Part shown: piece after piece, positions 12,501 through 22,612 of the stretch | Position numbering within the stretch: the first letter of the stretch is position 1 | Layout: each line of letters opens with the position of its first letter | Assembly (NCBI RefSeq): GCF_954871325.1 | Contig: NC_088775.1 | Location: forward strand, 64,829,561-64,893,560 | From: Gordionus sp. m RMFG-2023 | Taxonomy: Eukaryota > Nematomorpha > Gordioida > Chordodea > Parachordodidae | DNA length: 64,000 bases | Direction of reading: 5' to 3' | Translations under genes and position numbers: made by a program | Notes under the pieces: model-generated | Told to the model about the DNA's origin: nothing | Seen by the model: the letters and a program-made list of their open reading frames with translations, nothing else | Database searches by the model: none

Positions 12501-13543
12501 CTCTAAAAATTTGTTTAGCGTGTTACAATTTTTTCATATGACGGTTATCAAAATAAATTGCGGAATTTAAATACACTAATTAAGCACTAAATAATGGCGA
12601 AAACCGGATGTTTAGTACTCCTATAGTTTTTGTTTTGGCACGTCGCCATTATTTCTTTTTTTCGCAAATAACTTTTGATTTTTAAATTCGGCTACAAAAC
12701 TGATTGAAGCACTAACCTCTACTAACGAAGCACTAAAGAATGATATAAGTTTCATCGTTAGTGCTTTCATAATTTTCCAGCCGAAATTTGACCTCTAAAA
12801 ATTTCTTTAGCGTGTTACAATTTTTTCATATGACGGTTAACAAAATAAATTGCGGAATTTAAATATACTAATTAAACACTAAATAATGGCGAAAACCGGA
12901 TGTTTAGTGCTATTATAGTTTTTGTTTTGGCAATTCGCCAATATTTGTTTATTTTTGTTTTTTCGCGAATAACTTTTTTTCCTTAAATTCGGCTACTATC
13001 CGGATTGAAGCACTAACCTCTACAAACGAAGCACTAAAGAATAATATAAGTTTCATCGTTAGTGCTTCCAAAAGTTCGGCCAACTTCACGCTTAAATCGT
13101 GACGTCATAATTTTTATATACCTAATATCTTTTTTTTTATAAGGCGGTTAACCATAAAAATTACGGAATTAAAATTTACTAATTAAGCACTAAATAATGG
13201 TGAAAACCGGATGTTTTGTACTATTATAGTTTTTGTTTTGGCAAGTCGCCAATATTTGTTTATTTTTATTTTTTTCGCGAATAACATTTTCCCCTTAAAT
13301 TCGGCTACTATCCGGATTGAAGCACTAACCTCTACTTACGAAGCACTAAAGAATGATATATATTTCATCGTTAGTGCTTCCAATCGACTTTTAAGCGTGA
13401 AGTTGGCACAAATTTTTATTTTTGCTTATAACTTTTTTTCCTTACATTCGGCTACTAAACGGATTGAAGCACTAACGAAGCACTAAAAAATGATATATAA
13501 TTCATCGTAGTGCTTCCAATTGTTCGGCCAACTTCACGGACCT
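9588..13543. mobile_element. 4-kb foldback element with 9-bp TSD
   Basis: The ends are AGGTCCGTGAAGTTGGCC and its inverse. The flanks are a perfect 9-bp duplication CTATTCTAT (9579-9587 and 13544-13552). The arms (9588-11720 and 11852-13543) are inverted copies built from tandem units of about 300 bp. Units contain AGCACTAACGATGAAAC, TTAGTGCTTCGTTAG, CATCCGGTTTTCGCC and AATTTTTAGAGGTCAAATTT. The arms meet at an AT-rich palindrome near 11785, and the right arm carries an extra 500 bp (11942-12440). Long arms made of tandem units with 9-bp TSDs are known from MULE-type and Drosophila FB foldback elements. That parallel is the basis for the tentative Mutator-like placement. No transposase is present; open frames of 60-99 codons follow the repeat units. 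Confidence 0.8.
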
Positions 13544-13552
13544 CTATTCTAT

Positions 13553-13866
13553 ACCTAAAAAATAAAATATGTACAAAAAAATATTAAAAAAACAGGATGT
13601 ATGTAACTTTGCCTTTTTATTATAAAATTTATTTTTTAAAATAATAATAATTTCTTTTTATTTGTAATTGTATGTTTAATTTATTTTTTTCATTTATAAA
13701 ATAATAATTGAAAATATAAGATAAAAATGCTATAAAAAACAAATTATATTAAATAAAAAATAAAAAGAATCAGTGCAGACTTTGCAAAAAAACAAAAATT
13801 GGTAGGAGAATGGAGTAATCTGGTGAAAATTTTATATGCTGTTATATAAAATTTAACTAATAAATA
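13553..13866. other. AT-rich non-coding DNA inside element C
   Basis: Homopolymer-rich AT sequence with nothing recognisable. Confidence 0.5.
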
Positions 13867-14020
13867 TATTTTTGGTATCGCGTAATTACAGAGAAAGCAT
13901 TACAGAAAAAACAATTATAGAGAAACTTTTACAGAGAAAATAATTATAGAGAATGTCGTTTATAGAGATTTATTTTACAGAGAATGATTTTATAGAGAAT
14001 TTTTTTTAAAGAATTTTGGA
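13867..14020 (+). repeat. TATAGAGAA / TACAGAGAA array
   Basis: About nine copies of a 9-bp word (TTATAGAGAA, TTACAGAGAA and variants) spaced at roughly 15-18 bp with AT spacers. The rhythm is the same as that of the TATCGCGAA arrays at 32955-33170 and 39295-39530, but the core word differs. Confidence 0.6.
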
Positions 14021-14024
14021 ATGA

Positions 14025-14815
14025 TTATTTTATAAAAAATGTTAATTTTTTTTTATAAATTTGTGTAATTATTACTTAGGTAGGGTGCGCCTGCGCATAC
14101 ATAGGGGAAAAAAATACACTATTTGTATTAATGTTACATATTATAATTACCTTATATAAGAGAATAATTGGGTATTTTTTATTGTAATGAAATGAAAGGT
14201 TATTAATCAAACAATTGTTAAATTTTTTTATAGATGTTGAGGAATTTATCAACATTCTCAAACAAAGTAGGGCCAATTAATGGGAATTAATTGAATATAT
14301 GTTTAATCATTAATTAGGTTTTTATTAAAATCTTATGATACTATTAAAAATATAATATTTTATTATATAAATTAACCTTCATGCAATTTTATCTTCATAA
14401 TATACATTTAATAACTTTAAAAAAAATTATTGCTGATATTAAAGTAAATTACAACCTATATATCCTTATACACCAGAGTTGTTATGATACTTTTCATATT
14501 TATCTAGATACATGGTCTAAAAAGCTTAATATACCAAGATTTATAAATACAATTTTTTATTTTAATCATGTAAGATGAGTGTAAAATATCAAAATAAAAT
14601 TTATTCAGTTTGATATTTTATATATAAAAGAAAATTTATTTATTAAAACAGTTTTCTATATCAAATCCTAAATTATGCTATTATTTTTTTTTTTTACATG
14701 ATATTTTATTTCTAAAGATAATATTGGCTGAGAGATAGTAAAATAAATTGCAAGGGTCCTAGGAAAAACATTCAATACCTTACAGTTATATTATTACATC
14801 ACTGATTTAAAATCA
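14025..14815. other. AT-rich non-coding DNA inside element C
   Basis: Two short open frames (minus 14076-14276, plus 14381-14578) show no family resemblance. No repeat or RNA gene was recognised. Confidence 0.45.
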
Positions 14816-14829
14816 ATGAAAGGCTTCAA

Positions 14830-15233
14830 ATTACGGCTAAACCGTTTAACAACACTAATAAGTCAAGAAACCAGCTTGGGTCAACCGTTTAACAACACTA
14901 ATCACAAATAAATTTATTATTGGCTTAAAAGTAGGCTTGAGTCAACTCTTGAGTCTGAGTCAAATTTTCGATTCAAAATTTGACTGAGTTTAAGGATAAG
15001 CTGGCATGGCAGCCAAGAATCCGGCTTGGCTCAGCCGTTTAACAACACTAGTAAGCCAAGAAGCGGGTTTGGATCAGCCGTTTAGCAACACTAATCACAA
15101 ATAAATAAATTTCGGCTTGAGCTAAAGGCTTGAGCCAACTCCTGAGCCGGCTTGAGTCTGAGTCTAATTTTCGGCTCAAAAACTGGCTGAGTTTAGGGCT
15201 AAGCCGGCTTGACTCAGTTTTTTAACAACACTA
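14830..15233. repeat. Iterated hAT-like right ends
   Basis: The terminal word CCGTTTAACAACACTA (or TTTAGCAACACTA) occurs about five times within 400 bp. The copies are separated by GGCTTGAGCC, TCAACTCTTGAG and CTCAAAAACTGG segments. The last copy is the outer end of element C. Tandem multiplication of a transposon end could arise by slippage or by repeated insertion of end-only fragments. No matching 8-bp duplications were seen between the inner copies. Confidence 0.65.
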
Positions 15234-15241
15234 CTCCGGAC

Positions 15242-16200
15242 CTAATCCAACCCATTAAGAGACCAAGAGTGAATACTAATATTTTAGTAGAAAAATATTT
15301 TAATTAGCTTCTATTTAATAGTCCCATTTTTATGTTGATAAAAATATTCCTGATCCCCCAAGACCTAGACCAGCCCGCTTAAAGTGATTATTATTATATT
15401 ACAATAAAAAAATATTTTAATTACCTTTTATTTGATAACCATATCAAATAAATTATTTTTTTTAACACCCCCCCCCCTCCCCCTTTCCATCCATTTTCCA
15501 GACCAAGTCATACCCATCAAGACCAAGAATAAATGCTTTCAGCCAAAAGAAATTTAAATTAGCTTTTATTTGATACCCATATCGATATTTTATGTTGATA
15601 AAAATATTCCTGACCCCTCAAAACCTATACCCGCCCCCTTTAAGTGATTATTATTATTATAATAAAAAGATATTCTAATTACCTTTTATTTGATGCCCAT
15701 ATCAAAAAAACTTATTTTTTACACCTCCCCCCCTCTTCATCCACCCCCAGACCAAGTCATACCCATCAAGACCAAGAATGAATGTTTTCAGTCAAAAGAA
15801 ATTTAAATTAGCTTTTATTTGATACCCATATCGATTTTTATGTTTATAAAAATATTCCTGACCCCCCAAGACATAGACCCACCCGCTTAAAGTGATTATC
15901 ATTAATACAATAAAAAAATATTTTAATTACCTTTTATTTGATACCCATATCAAAAAAACTTATTTTTTACCCCCCCCCTCTTCATCCACCCCCCAGACCA
16001 ACTCATACCCATCAAGACCAAGAATGAATGCTTAGAGTCAAAAGATATTTAAATTAGCTTTTATTTGATACCCATATCAAAAAAACTTATTTTTTACCCC
16101 CCCCCCCTTCACCCACCCCCCAGACCAAGTCATACCATCATCATCAAGATCAAGAATGAATGCTTTGAGTCAAAAGATATTTAAATTAAATTAGCTTTTA
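15242..16200. repeat. Right minisatellite arm of foldback D
   Basis: Inverted counterpart of the array at 5760-6606: units of about 120 bp with CAAGACCAAGAATGAATG, CTTTTATTTGATACCCATAT, C-runs of 7-12, and CCCAGACCAAGTCATACCC. Five to six units, so more than in the left arm. Confidence 0.75.
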
Positions 16201-16390
16201 TTTTACAAAAAAGAAGATTTAAAATTCTTATAGCAAATTTTGCTTAAAATTTGGGCTTGAAAATCATTAATTAATTGTAATTGTAACAAACAAAAATATA
16301 CACAAACACAATAATACAATACAATACTAATTCTAAATACTCGTCCTCTAGTTGACTTAAATTCACGACTCAAGTTGAAAACTCATGTTC
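16200..16390 (-). repeat. Shared foldback module, partial inverse copy, plus CGTCCTCTAG remnant
   Basis: On the minus strand this reads GTTACAATTACAATTAATTA, then TGATTTTCAAGCCCAAA, matching the module at 6900 and 33370 in order. Beyond it, CTCGTCCTCTAGTTGACTT (inverse AAGTCAACTAGAGGACGAG) matches the array at 2770-3480. The order is the mirror image of the left side and supports one large foldback element from about 2.8 to 16.4 kb. Confidence 0.55.
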
Positions 16391-16399
16391 TCGAAAAGA

Positions 16400-16800
16400 T
16401 GAAAGCTAAAAGGAAAAAAAAATATTTCATATTTATAATAAAATTCTTAAATAATATATTGTCTAATTAAGTTTATTAACATCATAAATTTATAAATTGA
16501 TGAATGATGAAATTATTAATATATATAATCATTTTAACATGTAATTAAGATAATAATTTATAAATTGAATATATAGTGGTTAATTTATATTGAAATAAGA
16601 ATGTTTAACAAAAAGATAATTAAGATATTAATTTATAAATACACTTAATGGATGATGATAAATTTAGATGTTAATACTAATTAAATTAGTGTATAATTAA
16701 ATTTTTATACACCTAAAAAATGAAGAAATATATAAGATAGGTCTTTTGCAAGTATTTCATATTGTAATATTTCATATTTAAAATAAAATTCTTAAATAAT
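16400..16800. repeat. Left arm of inverted repeat E
   Basis: AT-rich arm with words such as CTAATTAAATTAGTGTATAA, TAAGATAGGTCTTTTGCAAG and TTAATTTATAAA. Inverse copies lie at 17598-17702 and resume at 21988-22200 after two hAT insertions. No coding capacity. Confidence 0.65.
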
Positions 16801-17598
16801 ATATTACGGCCAGTTAACACATAGTATATGGCCAGTCAATAGTAAAACACATAGCCTCATCGCTCATAAAGTATTATATAGTGTTGTTAAAAAGTCGAGT
16901 TCACCCGACTCCGACTCAGGGTGGTAAGCTCTTTCACTATTTAATCTAATTTATATTTGTATTTCTGATCGATTTCATTTGTATCGTTCACTGGTGTATC
17001 GCTATCGAGGCCAATCAATATCGATCTATTCCAATCCTGATCTCCCACTGGAGTATCAATCCCGATGGATCTCCCACCGGAGTATCGTTATCAAGTCCAT
17101 TGTATTGATAGTTGAGCTTGAGCGACCCCCGAGTTCACCATCATCCTAGCTCTGGCCAATCCCACCGGAGTATTCCTTACACCGAATTATCAAATCAACA
17201 GATATCCCAATCCTGATCTCCCACTGGAGTATCAATCCCGATGGATCTCCCACCGGAGTATCGTTATCAAGTCTATTGTATTGGTAGACATTGTGCTTGA
17301 GCGGCCCCCGAGGTCACCATCCCCATCATCCTAGCGCTGGCCAAGAAATCGTTATCATCTGACCCACGAATTCAGCTGGCCGTTTTTTTGGGTTTATTGG
17401 ACCAATATCCTAGCACCCGGCTATCCAAGCCTGTCGGTGAACGGGGTGGCATTTCTCGGCTCAGAAATATATTATATTATATGTCTAAAGCCATCCTTCA
17501 TCGAAGTAAAATCCGAAAATTTTTAGTTTCTTACCAGGATTGAACCTGGGACCTTCGGTTTACAAGCATACATCACACACCACTGGGCCACCCCGGCG
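16800..17598 (-). mobile_element. tRNA-derived SINE, inverted
   Basis: On the minus strand the head begins GCCGGGGTGGCCCAGTGG (17597 downward). It has a box A (TGGCCCAGTGG, 17580-17590), an anticodon-arm remnant with TGT (Thr-like, CTTGTAAACC), and a box B (AGGTTCAATCC, 17537-17547) in a 5-bp CCAGG/CCTGG stem. The A-B spacing is that of a polymerase III internal promoter. The body is far more GC-rich than the flanks and holds a tandem duplication of about 177-185 bp (about 17030-17160 and 17208-17345). Each copy contains CTCCCACTGGAGTATCAATC and CTCCCACCGGAGTATCG. The 3' end is unclear: a TAGTGTTGTTAAAAAGTCG transposon end sits at 16878. The acceptor stem and anticodon arm are degenerate, so this is not a working tRNA gene. 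Confidence 0.65.
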
Positions 17599-17702
17599 AT
17601 AATAAATATGAAATATTACAATTAGAAATACTTGTAAAAGACCTATGTTAATATTTCTTCGTTTTTAGGTAATAAAAATTTAATTATACACTAATTTAAT
17701 TA
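17598..17702. repeat. Right arm of inverted repeat E, first part
   Basis: Inverse of the left arm (AAGACCTATG, TTAATTATACACTAATTTAA). It is interrupted at 17703 by a hAT insertion and continues at 21988. Confidence 0.65.
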
Positions 17703-17710
17703 GTATAAAC

Positions 17711-18569
17711 TAGTGTTGAACGCGTTCGTAAACGAAGTTCGTTTTTTTGAAAAAAGGTGATGAACGGCGTTCCTTTTTTTTGACGAACTTTGAACGTGAA
17801 CGCGTTCCTTTTCTTTGATGAACGCGTTCAATTTTACGTTCGTTCAATTTTAAAAACACTTTTTATTTTTATTTATTTGAAAAATTAATATTAATCCGCA
17901 TTTTTTAACAAAAAAGTCTTATATTTTTATTTATTTGAAAAATTAATATTTAATCCAATTTTTTAACAAAAAAGTCTTATATTTTTTAATCAGCTGTTTT
18001 TACTTTTTCCTCTTTCATATTGCAATTAACGTACCATAACGTGCTACTGCTAGAGAAGATAAGATTAAAGTTTATTAATTGCATGGATATAAATATTTCA
18101 TCATCGATTCTGAAAATCAAAATTCAATATTAGTAGAATTAGAATTACCATGGCCCAAATATCATAAATATTTCACTGTTTTAAAATAAAAGGTAATTCA
18201 ATAGTTTTTAGTATAGCTAACGCTGTATTAACTGCCAAGCGTTCATGCCTATCAGATGAAAATTTTGAAAAGCAATTATTATTAAAAATTAATAAGAAAA
18301 TTTTTTTATAAATTTATTTTTTTATCGCTCTATAATATTGTATTTATAATTATATTATCAAAATAAAACTATTATTTTTTATCATGGCTTATATATTGTG
18401 TTGAAAAATATAAGGCATTTATTTATATTAAATTAAATTTTAAAAAAAATTTATCATAAAATTTTGAACGCGTTCCTTTTTTTGAATTTGAACGTGAACG
18501 CGTTCGATTTTTGTCAATGAACGTTGAACGCGAACGCGTTCGATTTTTTTAAAAATGTTTACAGCACTA
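17711..18569 (+). mobile_element. hAT deletion derivative A
   Basis: Starts TAGTGTTGAACGCGTTCG and ends GTTTACAGCACTA, flanked by exact 8-bp copies of GTATAAAC (17703-17710 and 18570-18577). The only coding remnant is the transposase C-terminus on the plus strand (about 18205-18311), reading SIANAVLTAKRSCLSDENFE then LLLKINKK and a stop. This is the hAT dimerisation tail, so most of the gene was deleted internally. Both subterminal zones carry repeats of the palindrome GAACGCGTTC and half-sites, likely transposase binding sites. The exact TSD indicates a fairly recent insertion. Confidence 0.85.
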
Positions 18570-19075
18570 GTATAAACTAGTGCTGTAAACGTTGCTACAA
18601 AAAAGAAGCGCGTTGTTACGTCTTAAAAAAGGAACGCGACAGAAAAGGAACGCACGTTATTGACTATTAAAAAAAGTAATATGGGCTACTCATTACTTAA
18701 AAAATTAAATATATACAAAAAAATATTTATTTTTTTCCTTCAATATAATATAAATAAAACTACACAAAAATAATATATTATATATTTCTTAAACCTCACT
18801 TTCTCTCAATTCTAAAATATTTTTTTTCATTCTAAATTCTAACAAATCTTGTAATCTTAAAATAAATGTCATGTCACACGATTTTTAATTTTCAAATCCT
18901 TTTATTATTTATCACCATCATCAAAATATATTTTTTTTACAATTAAATTGTATACAATCATTTAAAACAAATATTTTCCCAAGATTTTTTAAAATATTTT
19001 TTCTTCTACCACTCAACAATAAGCAATATTATTGATTGACGGATATAATAAAAATATTGATAAGATAACATCTTT

Positions 19076-19414
19076 TTATAACAATTTTTTATTTATTTTT
19101 AGCAACAATATATTTTCAAAATTTTGATCAAACAAACAAGAGCGCTTAGTGCTTAACAGAGCTTTCGCTATGCTAATCACACGTTCATTTGGTGCAGTGG
19201 ATGGGAGAGTTGTATTATATTTAATAAATAAAAATTTTAATTCGAGGAATTTATTAAAAATATTTAAAGAATTATCTTTATTTTGAAAAAAGCTTAATCG
19301 ATCATCTTTACGAGGATCTTCATTCACTTCCTCATCAAAAAATTTATCTTTATCAGAAAATATTCTGATATGTGTGTTGGGTAAAGGAATTAAGTCTGCT
19401 CCTTTTTTTATCAA
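19076..19414 (-). pseudogene. hAT transposase C-terminal fragment
   Basis: An open stretch of 112 codons. Residues from about 70 onward match the hAT C-terminal dimerisation domain (TAPNERVISIAKALLSTKRS, then ENILLLKINKK). The N-terminal half is poorly conserved linker. It belongs to element B; no intact start or upstream catalytic domain is joined in this frame. Confidence 0.8.
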
Positions 19415-20499
19415 GATATTTTCTTAAACTGCAAATAAATTCTAGCATTCATCCTTTGTTGACCTATAATATTATCCAGGGCCAATCCCATTTAAATAGC
19501 AGGTGAATTTTTGCGGATAGTATTCATCTTATAGATGTGTTTGAATCTATTGAAAATAAAAGATAATCAAAATATAAATTGTAAGTAATATTTGAACTAT
19601 TACATTTATTTATGCCTTCCAGGATTTAAAGTGGCTTACAAAACTGGAATTATTTAAAGCCATTTTTATAAGTATTAATATTATAATAGTATTGTGGGAG
19701 TGAGATATCCCAAATGCATTTTTTCTTAGCTCTCTAAAATTGAAAGAGCCATAGCTATCGGTTCCATAATCTATAAAATCATATATATATATCATATTTC
19801 TTAATTAACACTAACCATACAATATTCATCCATGAACGACTTGTTGTTATCTGAAAATCACTGTAATTCTGATTTATCACAAGATTTGTTGTATTTTAGG
19901 CAATTCTCCTTAATAAGACTCTCTATTAATTTCACAGTGTTATAAGAGTTCCATCTTGTTATAACTGGTTTAATGAGTATCCTACCATGTTTTCCTTAAA
20001 AATGGCTGCACAGTTTAATTTTTGAAATGGTTTTATAATGGCCTTTTCAATGTCAACACTTGTAATTAGATTTAAAGTGTGTGCTGTGAACAAGAATGAT
20101 GCATACAATACTATTATTAGTATTTTGATTTTTAAATAAATCAAATAATGCCAGAGGAACTATTTCATCAACCGATTCCTCTCCTTGTTCATATACTCTA
20201 ATAAAATTTTAATAAAATATTATGATTTTTCTACTTGAAAGCTTTTATTATAATTTCTAGCATGGCGGTAATGCATTGCAACCCTCTCAAGAGTGTCTGG
20301 GTACAGCCAGTGTGCCGGCACTCCTAAAAAAGAACCATTTTAAAAGACAATATTATCAATCCATAAAATATTTTAATACCAATGATAAGCTGACCAAGAA
20401 TCCACAGTTGTACCTGCAATTTTTGAAATCCACATTAAATCCACTAATTTCTTTGCCATGGTGTCATATGTTTTGTTAATTTTTAATACGAGGGTAGGC

Positions 20500-20730
20500 C
20501 TAGACATCATTTAGTGGCTGCAATTTTTTGATAATATTAATAGATGCAATGCTTTCTACAATTGAAAATGGTTGTAATTCTTCAATTACAAAATTAAAAA
20601 CTAATTCACAAACAGCTGATTGTGCTATTTTTATCTTTAATGTAGATGGATTCTGCATCTCAATGAGTGTGAGTTGATTGGCTTCAATTTTTTTTATATT
20701 ACTATTCAAATGTTCATTAATCTCTTTCAT
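20500..20730 (-). pseudogene. hAT transposase middle fragment
   Basis: An open stretch of 76 codons. The central part (VFNFVIEELQPFSIVES, then IIKKLQPL) matches the segment of hAT transposases just after the BED finger, where a short helix precedes PFS.VE and the L.P motif. Part of element B. Confidence 0.7.
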
Positions 20731-21987
20731 TTTTGAGGAATGTACAGTCTATAATTTTTTAATTAAAATCTTATTAATTCCTGATTTTTTATTAAAAATA
20801 ACTTAATTTTTTCAATAATTGAAGATAAATTTTTTTAAAATTTAATTGCATTTTTTAATCCCTGAATTTTTTATTAAAAATAACTTAATTTTTTAAATAA
20901 TTGAAGATAAATCTTTTTAAAATTTAATTGCATTTTTTAATCCCTCATTAAACTTATTGTCAAAGAAAACATTAAAAATTGAAATTATGATTTCCAAAGA
21001 TGATTTTTCAATTTCTTATCTTTTTCAGAATTATCATTTAAGAAAAATATCTAGGTTCAATTCTCCTAAACCATATTGCTTCATAGTTTTATCCCATATA
21101 TAATTTATTTAAACAAAGTTTTTTAAAATCACTATTTTATTCTTTAAATTTATTAACAATTTGAAGTTAAACCAATAGTAATACTATAACAAGAAGTAGA
21201 AGATATTGGTTAAACCCAATATAATTTTTGAACCAATACAATATTTTGTTAATCTTTGGCTTTTAATGTTGGTTCCCAGCCCTATACTATAGTATAATTT
21301 AATTGCTTCTATTTTAATTTCATGATTAAGTTTTTCAAAATATTATGAAAGGATATTTCTTTTAATGGTTATTTTATAACACTCATAATTTAATATTCTA
21401 TTATTAAAGTAATGTTTAAAATAATAATATATTAATTCATTTTTTTACCTTCACATGTTTATTTAAGTTTGAAATGCTGGACACTGCGGTTGAAATATTT
21501 GTGTTAGGACATAATTTAGGTACACACTTTGTACGCTTAATTTCCTTTATAGGTGTAAAATATGTTTCTGGGGCCAGGGAAGGGTTAAATCATCTTCATC
21601 TAAAGAAGTAAGTACGACATAATCTTCTTAAACTAAATTATAACATAGAATAATAATATTATTATTAATATTTACTTTCAATTTTGATTGAATATTAATA
21701 AGATTAACATTCGACTGAAAATTAAATTAAAAATGAAGGAATGGTGGTTGATATGAATAAAACTCGGCTTAAATTATTTTTATTAAAATAAATAAAAGTA
21801 ATTTTATAGTACAATAAAATATATTTTTCTTTTTTAAATATTTTTTAAGAAAAAATTTAAAGTAACTTTTTGTGTTACCTTTACTCAAATAAAAGAACCG
21901 CGTTACCGTTACTCGTTATTTCTAGAAGAAGGTAACGAATGGTGTTCCTTTTCTTCAAAAAAGTTTAGTAACAACTTTACAGCACTA

Positions 21988-22200
21988 GTATAACATTTAA
22001 ATTTATCATCATCTATTTATTGATAATATTTTATAAATTAATATCTTAATTTGTTAAAAATTCTTATTTTAATATAAAATTAATCACTATCTATTAAATG
22101 ATTTTATAAATTATTATCTTAAACATCACATGTTAAAATTATTTTTCAATAATTTAGTCATTCATGATATTTAATAAACTTAAGTAGACAATTATTAATG
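21988..22200. repeat. Right arm of inverted repeat E, remainder
   Basis: Continues the inverse of the left arm (ATTTATCATCATC, TTAATATCTTAATT, TCATTCATGA) straight after the hAT insertion site, showing that A and B interrupted a pre-existing inverted repeat. Confidence 0.65.
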
Positions 22201-22612
22201 CACAACGACAGACATTTAATCCACTCTTCATTTATCTTGCTTTTTAAATGCCTTTTTGCCTACTCATCATTAGTTTTCTTTAGATTTTTCTTTTTATTGT
22301 TTTTCTTAGTATTTCTTAATTTATGTTTTTTATATGCTTGATGAGGTCAAAATTTCTGATTTATTTTTCCTGTTTTCTATTTTGATAATATTATTACTAT
22401 ATAAAATTGGATGTGGTAGAATAGATTGTGAATTAAAATCATTATTGGACTGGTTACATGATGTTAAGTTTTATTACTCATTATTAGAAGTGGTAGGCAT
22501 AAGGCTAGGAGTGGAATTATTGAATCATTTTCAGGATCACAATAAACTAATTTTTCGACTGCCAGAAGAATAATGGATAATTCTGACATATTATTATCAT
22601 TAGATATTAAAT
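22201..22612. other. Unassigned AT-rich stretch
   Basis: Contains a 79-codon open frame (plus 22334-22573) with a hydrophobic N-terminus (FLFSILIILLLYKIG) and no recognised family. It could be a chance frame or a relic. Nothing else seen. Confidence 0.4.

Larger units (their letters stand above)
6615..15233. mobile_element. 8.6-kb hAT-like composite element C
   Basis: Starts TAGTGTTGTTAAAAAGCCGAG and ends with the inverse (CTCAGTTTTTTAACAACACTA). It is flanked by a perfect 8-bp duplication CTCCGGAC (6607-6614 and 15234-15241), the TSD length of hAT transposons. Just inside both ends are GGCTTGAGCC/GGCTCAAGCC words. Internal parts are: a subterminal module (6780-7140), a MITE fragment (7569-7640), a 449-bp higher-order satellite (7660-9345), a 4-kb foldback with its own 9-bp TSD (9588-13543), a TATAGAGAA array (13867-14020) and iterated ends (14830-15233). 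No transposase is visible, so any mobility would have been non-autonomous. Confidence 0.75.
18578..21987 (-). mobile_element. hAT transposon B (3.4 kb, broken)
   Basis: The ends TAGTGCTGTAAACGTTG and (inverse of the right) TAGTGCTGTAAAGTTGTT bound a 3.4-kb element with a transposase on the minus strand. Recognisable parts in order are a BED-type zinc-finger region (about 21560-21460), a middle domain with LQPFSIVESIASINIIKKL (20730-20500), and the dimerisation tail with STAPNERVISIAKALLSTKR (19250-19080). The frame is broken many times; the longest open piece is 112 codons. The flanks are GTATAAAC (18570-18577) and GTATAACA (21988-21995), a TSD with two end changes. It is related to element A next to it. 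A transposed, now dead hAT copy. Confidence 0.8.

Noticed and set aside
9632-13486. Open frames of 60-99 codons with FVLASRQYLFIFIFF-like peptides
   Set aside because: They occur on both strands in mirror image because they lie in the arms of the foldback element. They are by-products of the repeat unit.
17525-17598. Functional tRNA-Thr gene
   Set aside because: Acceptor and anticodon stems do not pair, the T-loop is one base short, and the GC-rich body that continues downstream indicates a SINE.
20276-20479. Plus-strand frame MQPSQECLGTASVPALLKK as a gene
   Set aside because: It lies antisense to the hAT transposase of element B and is a shadow of it.
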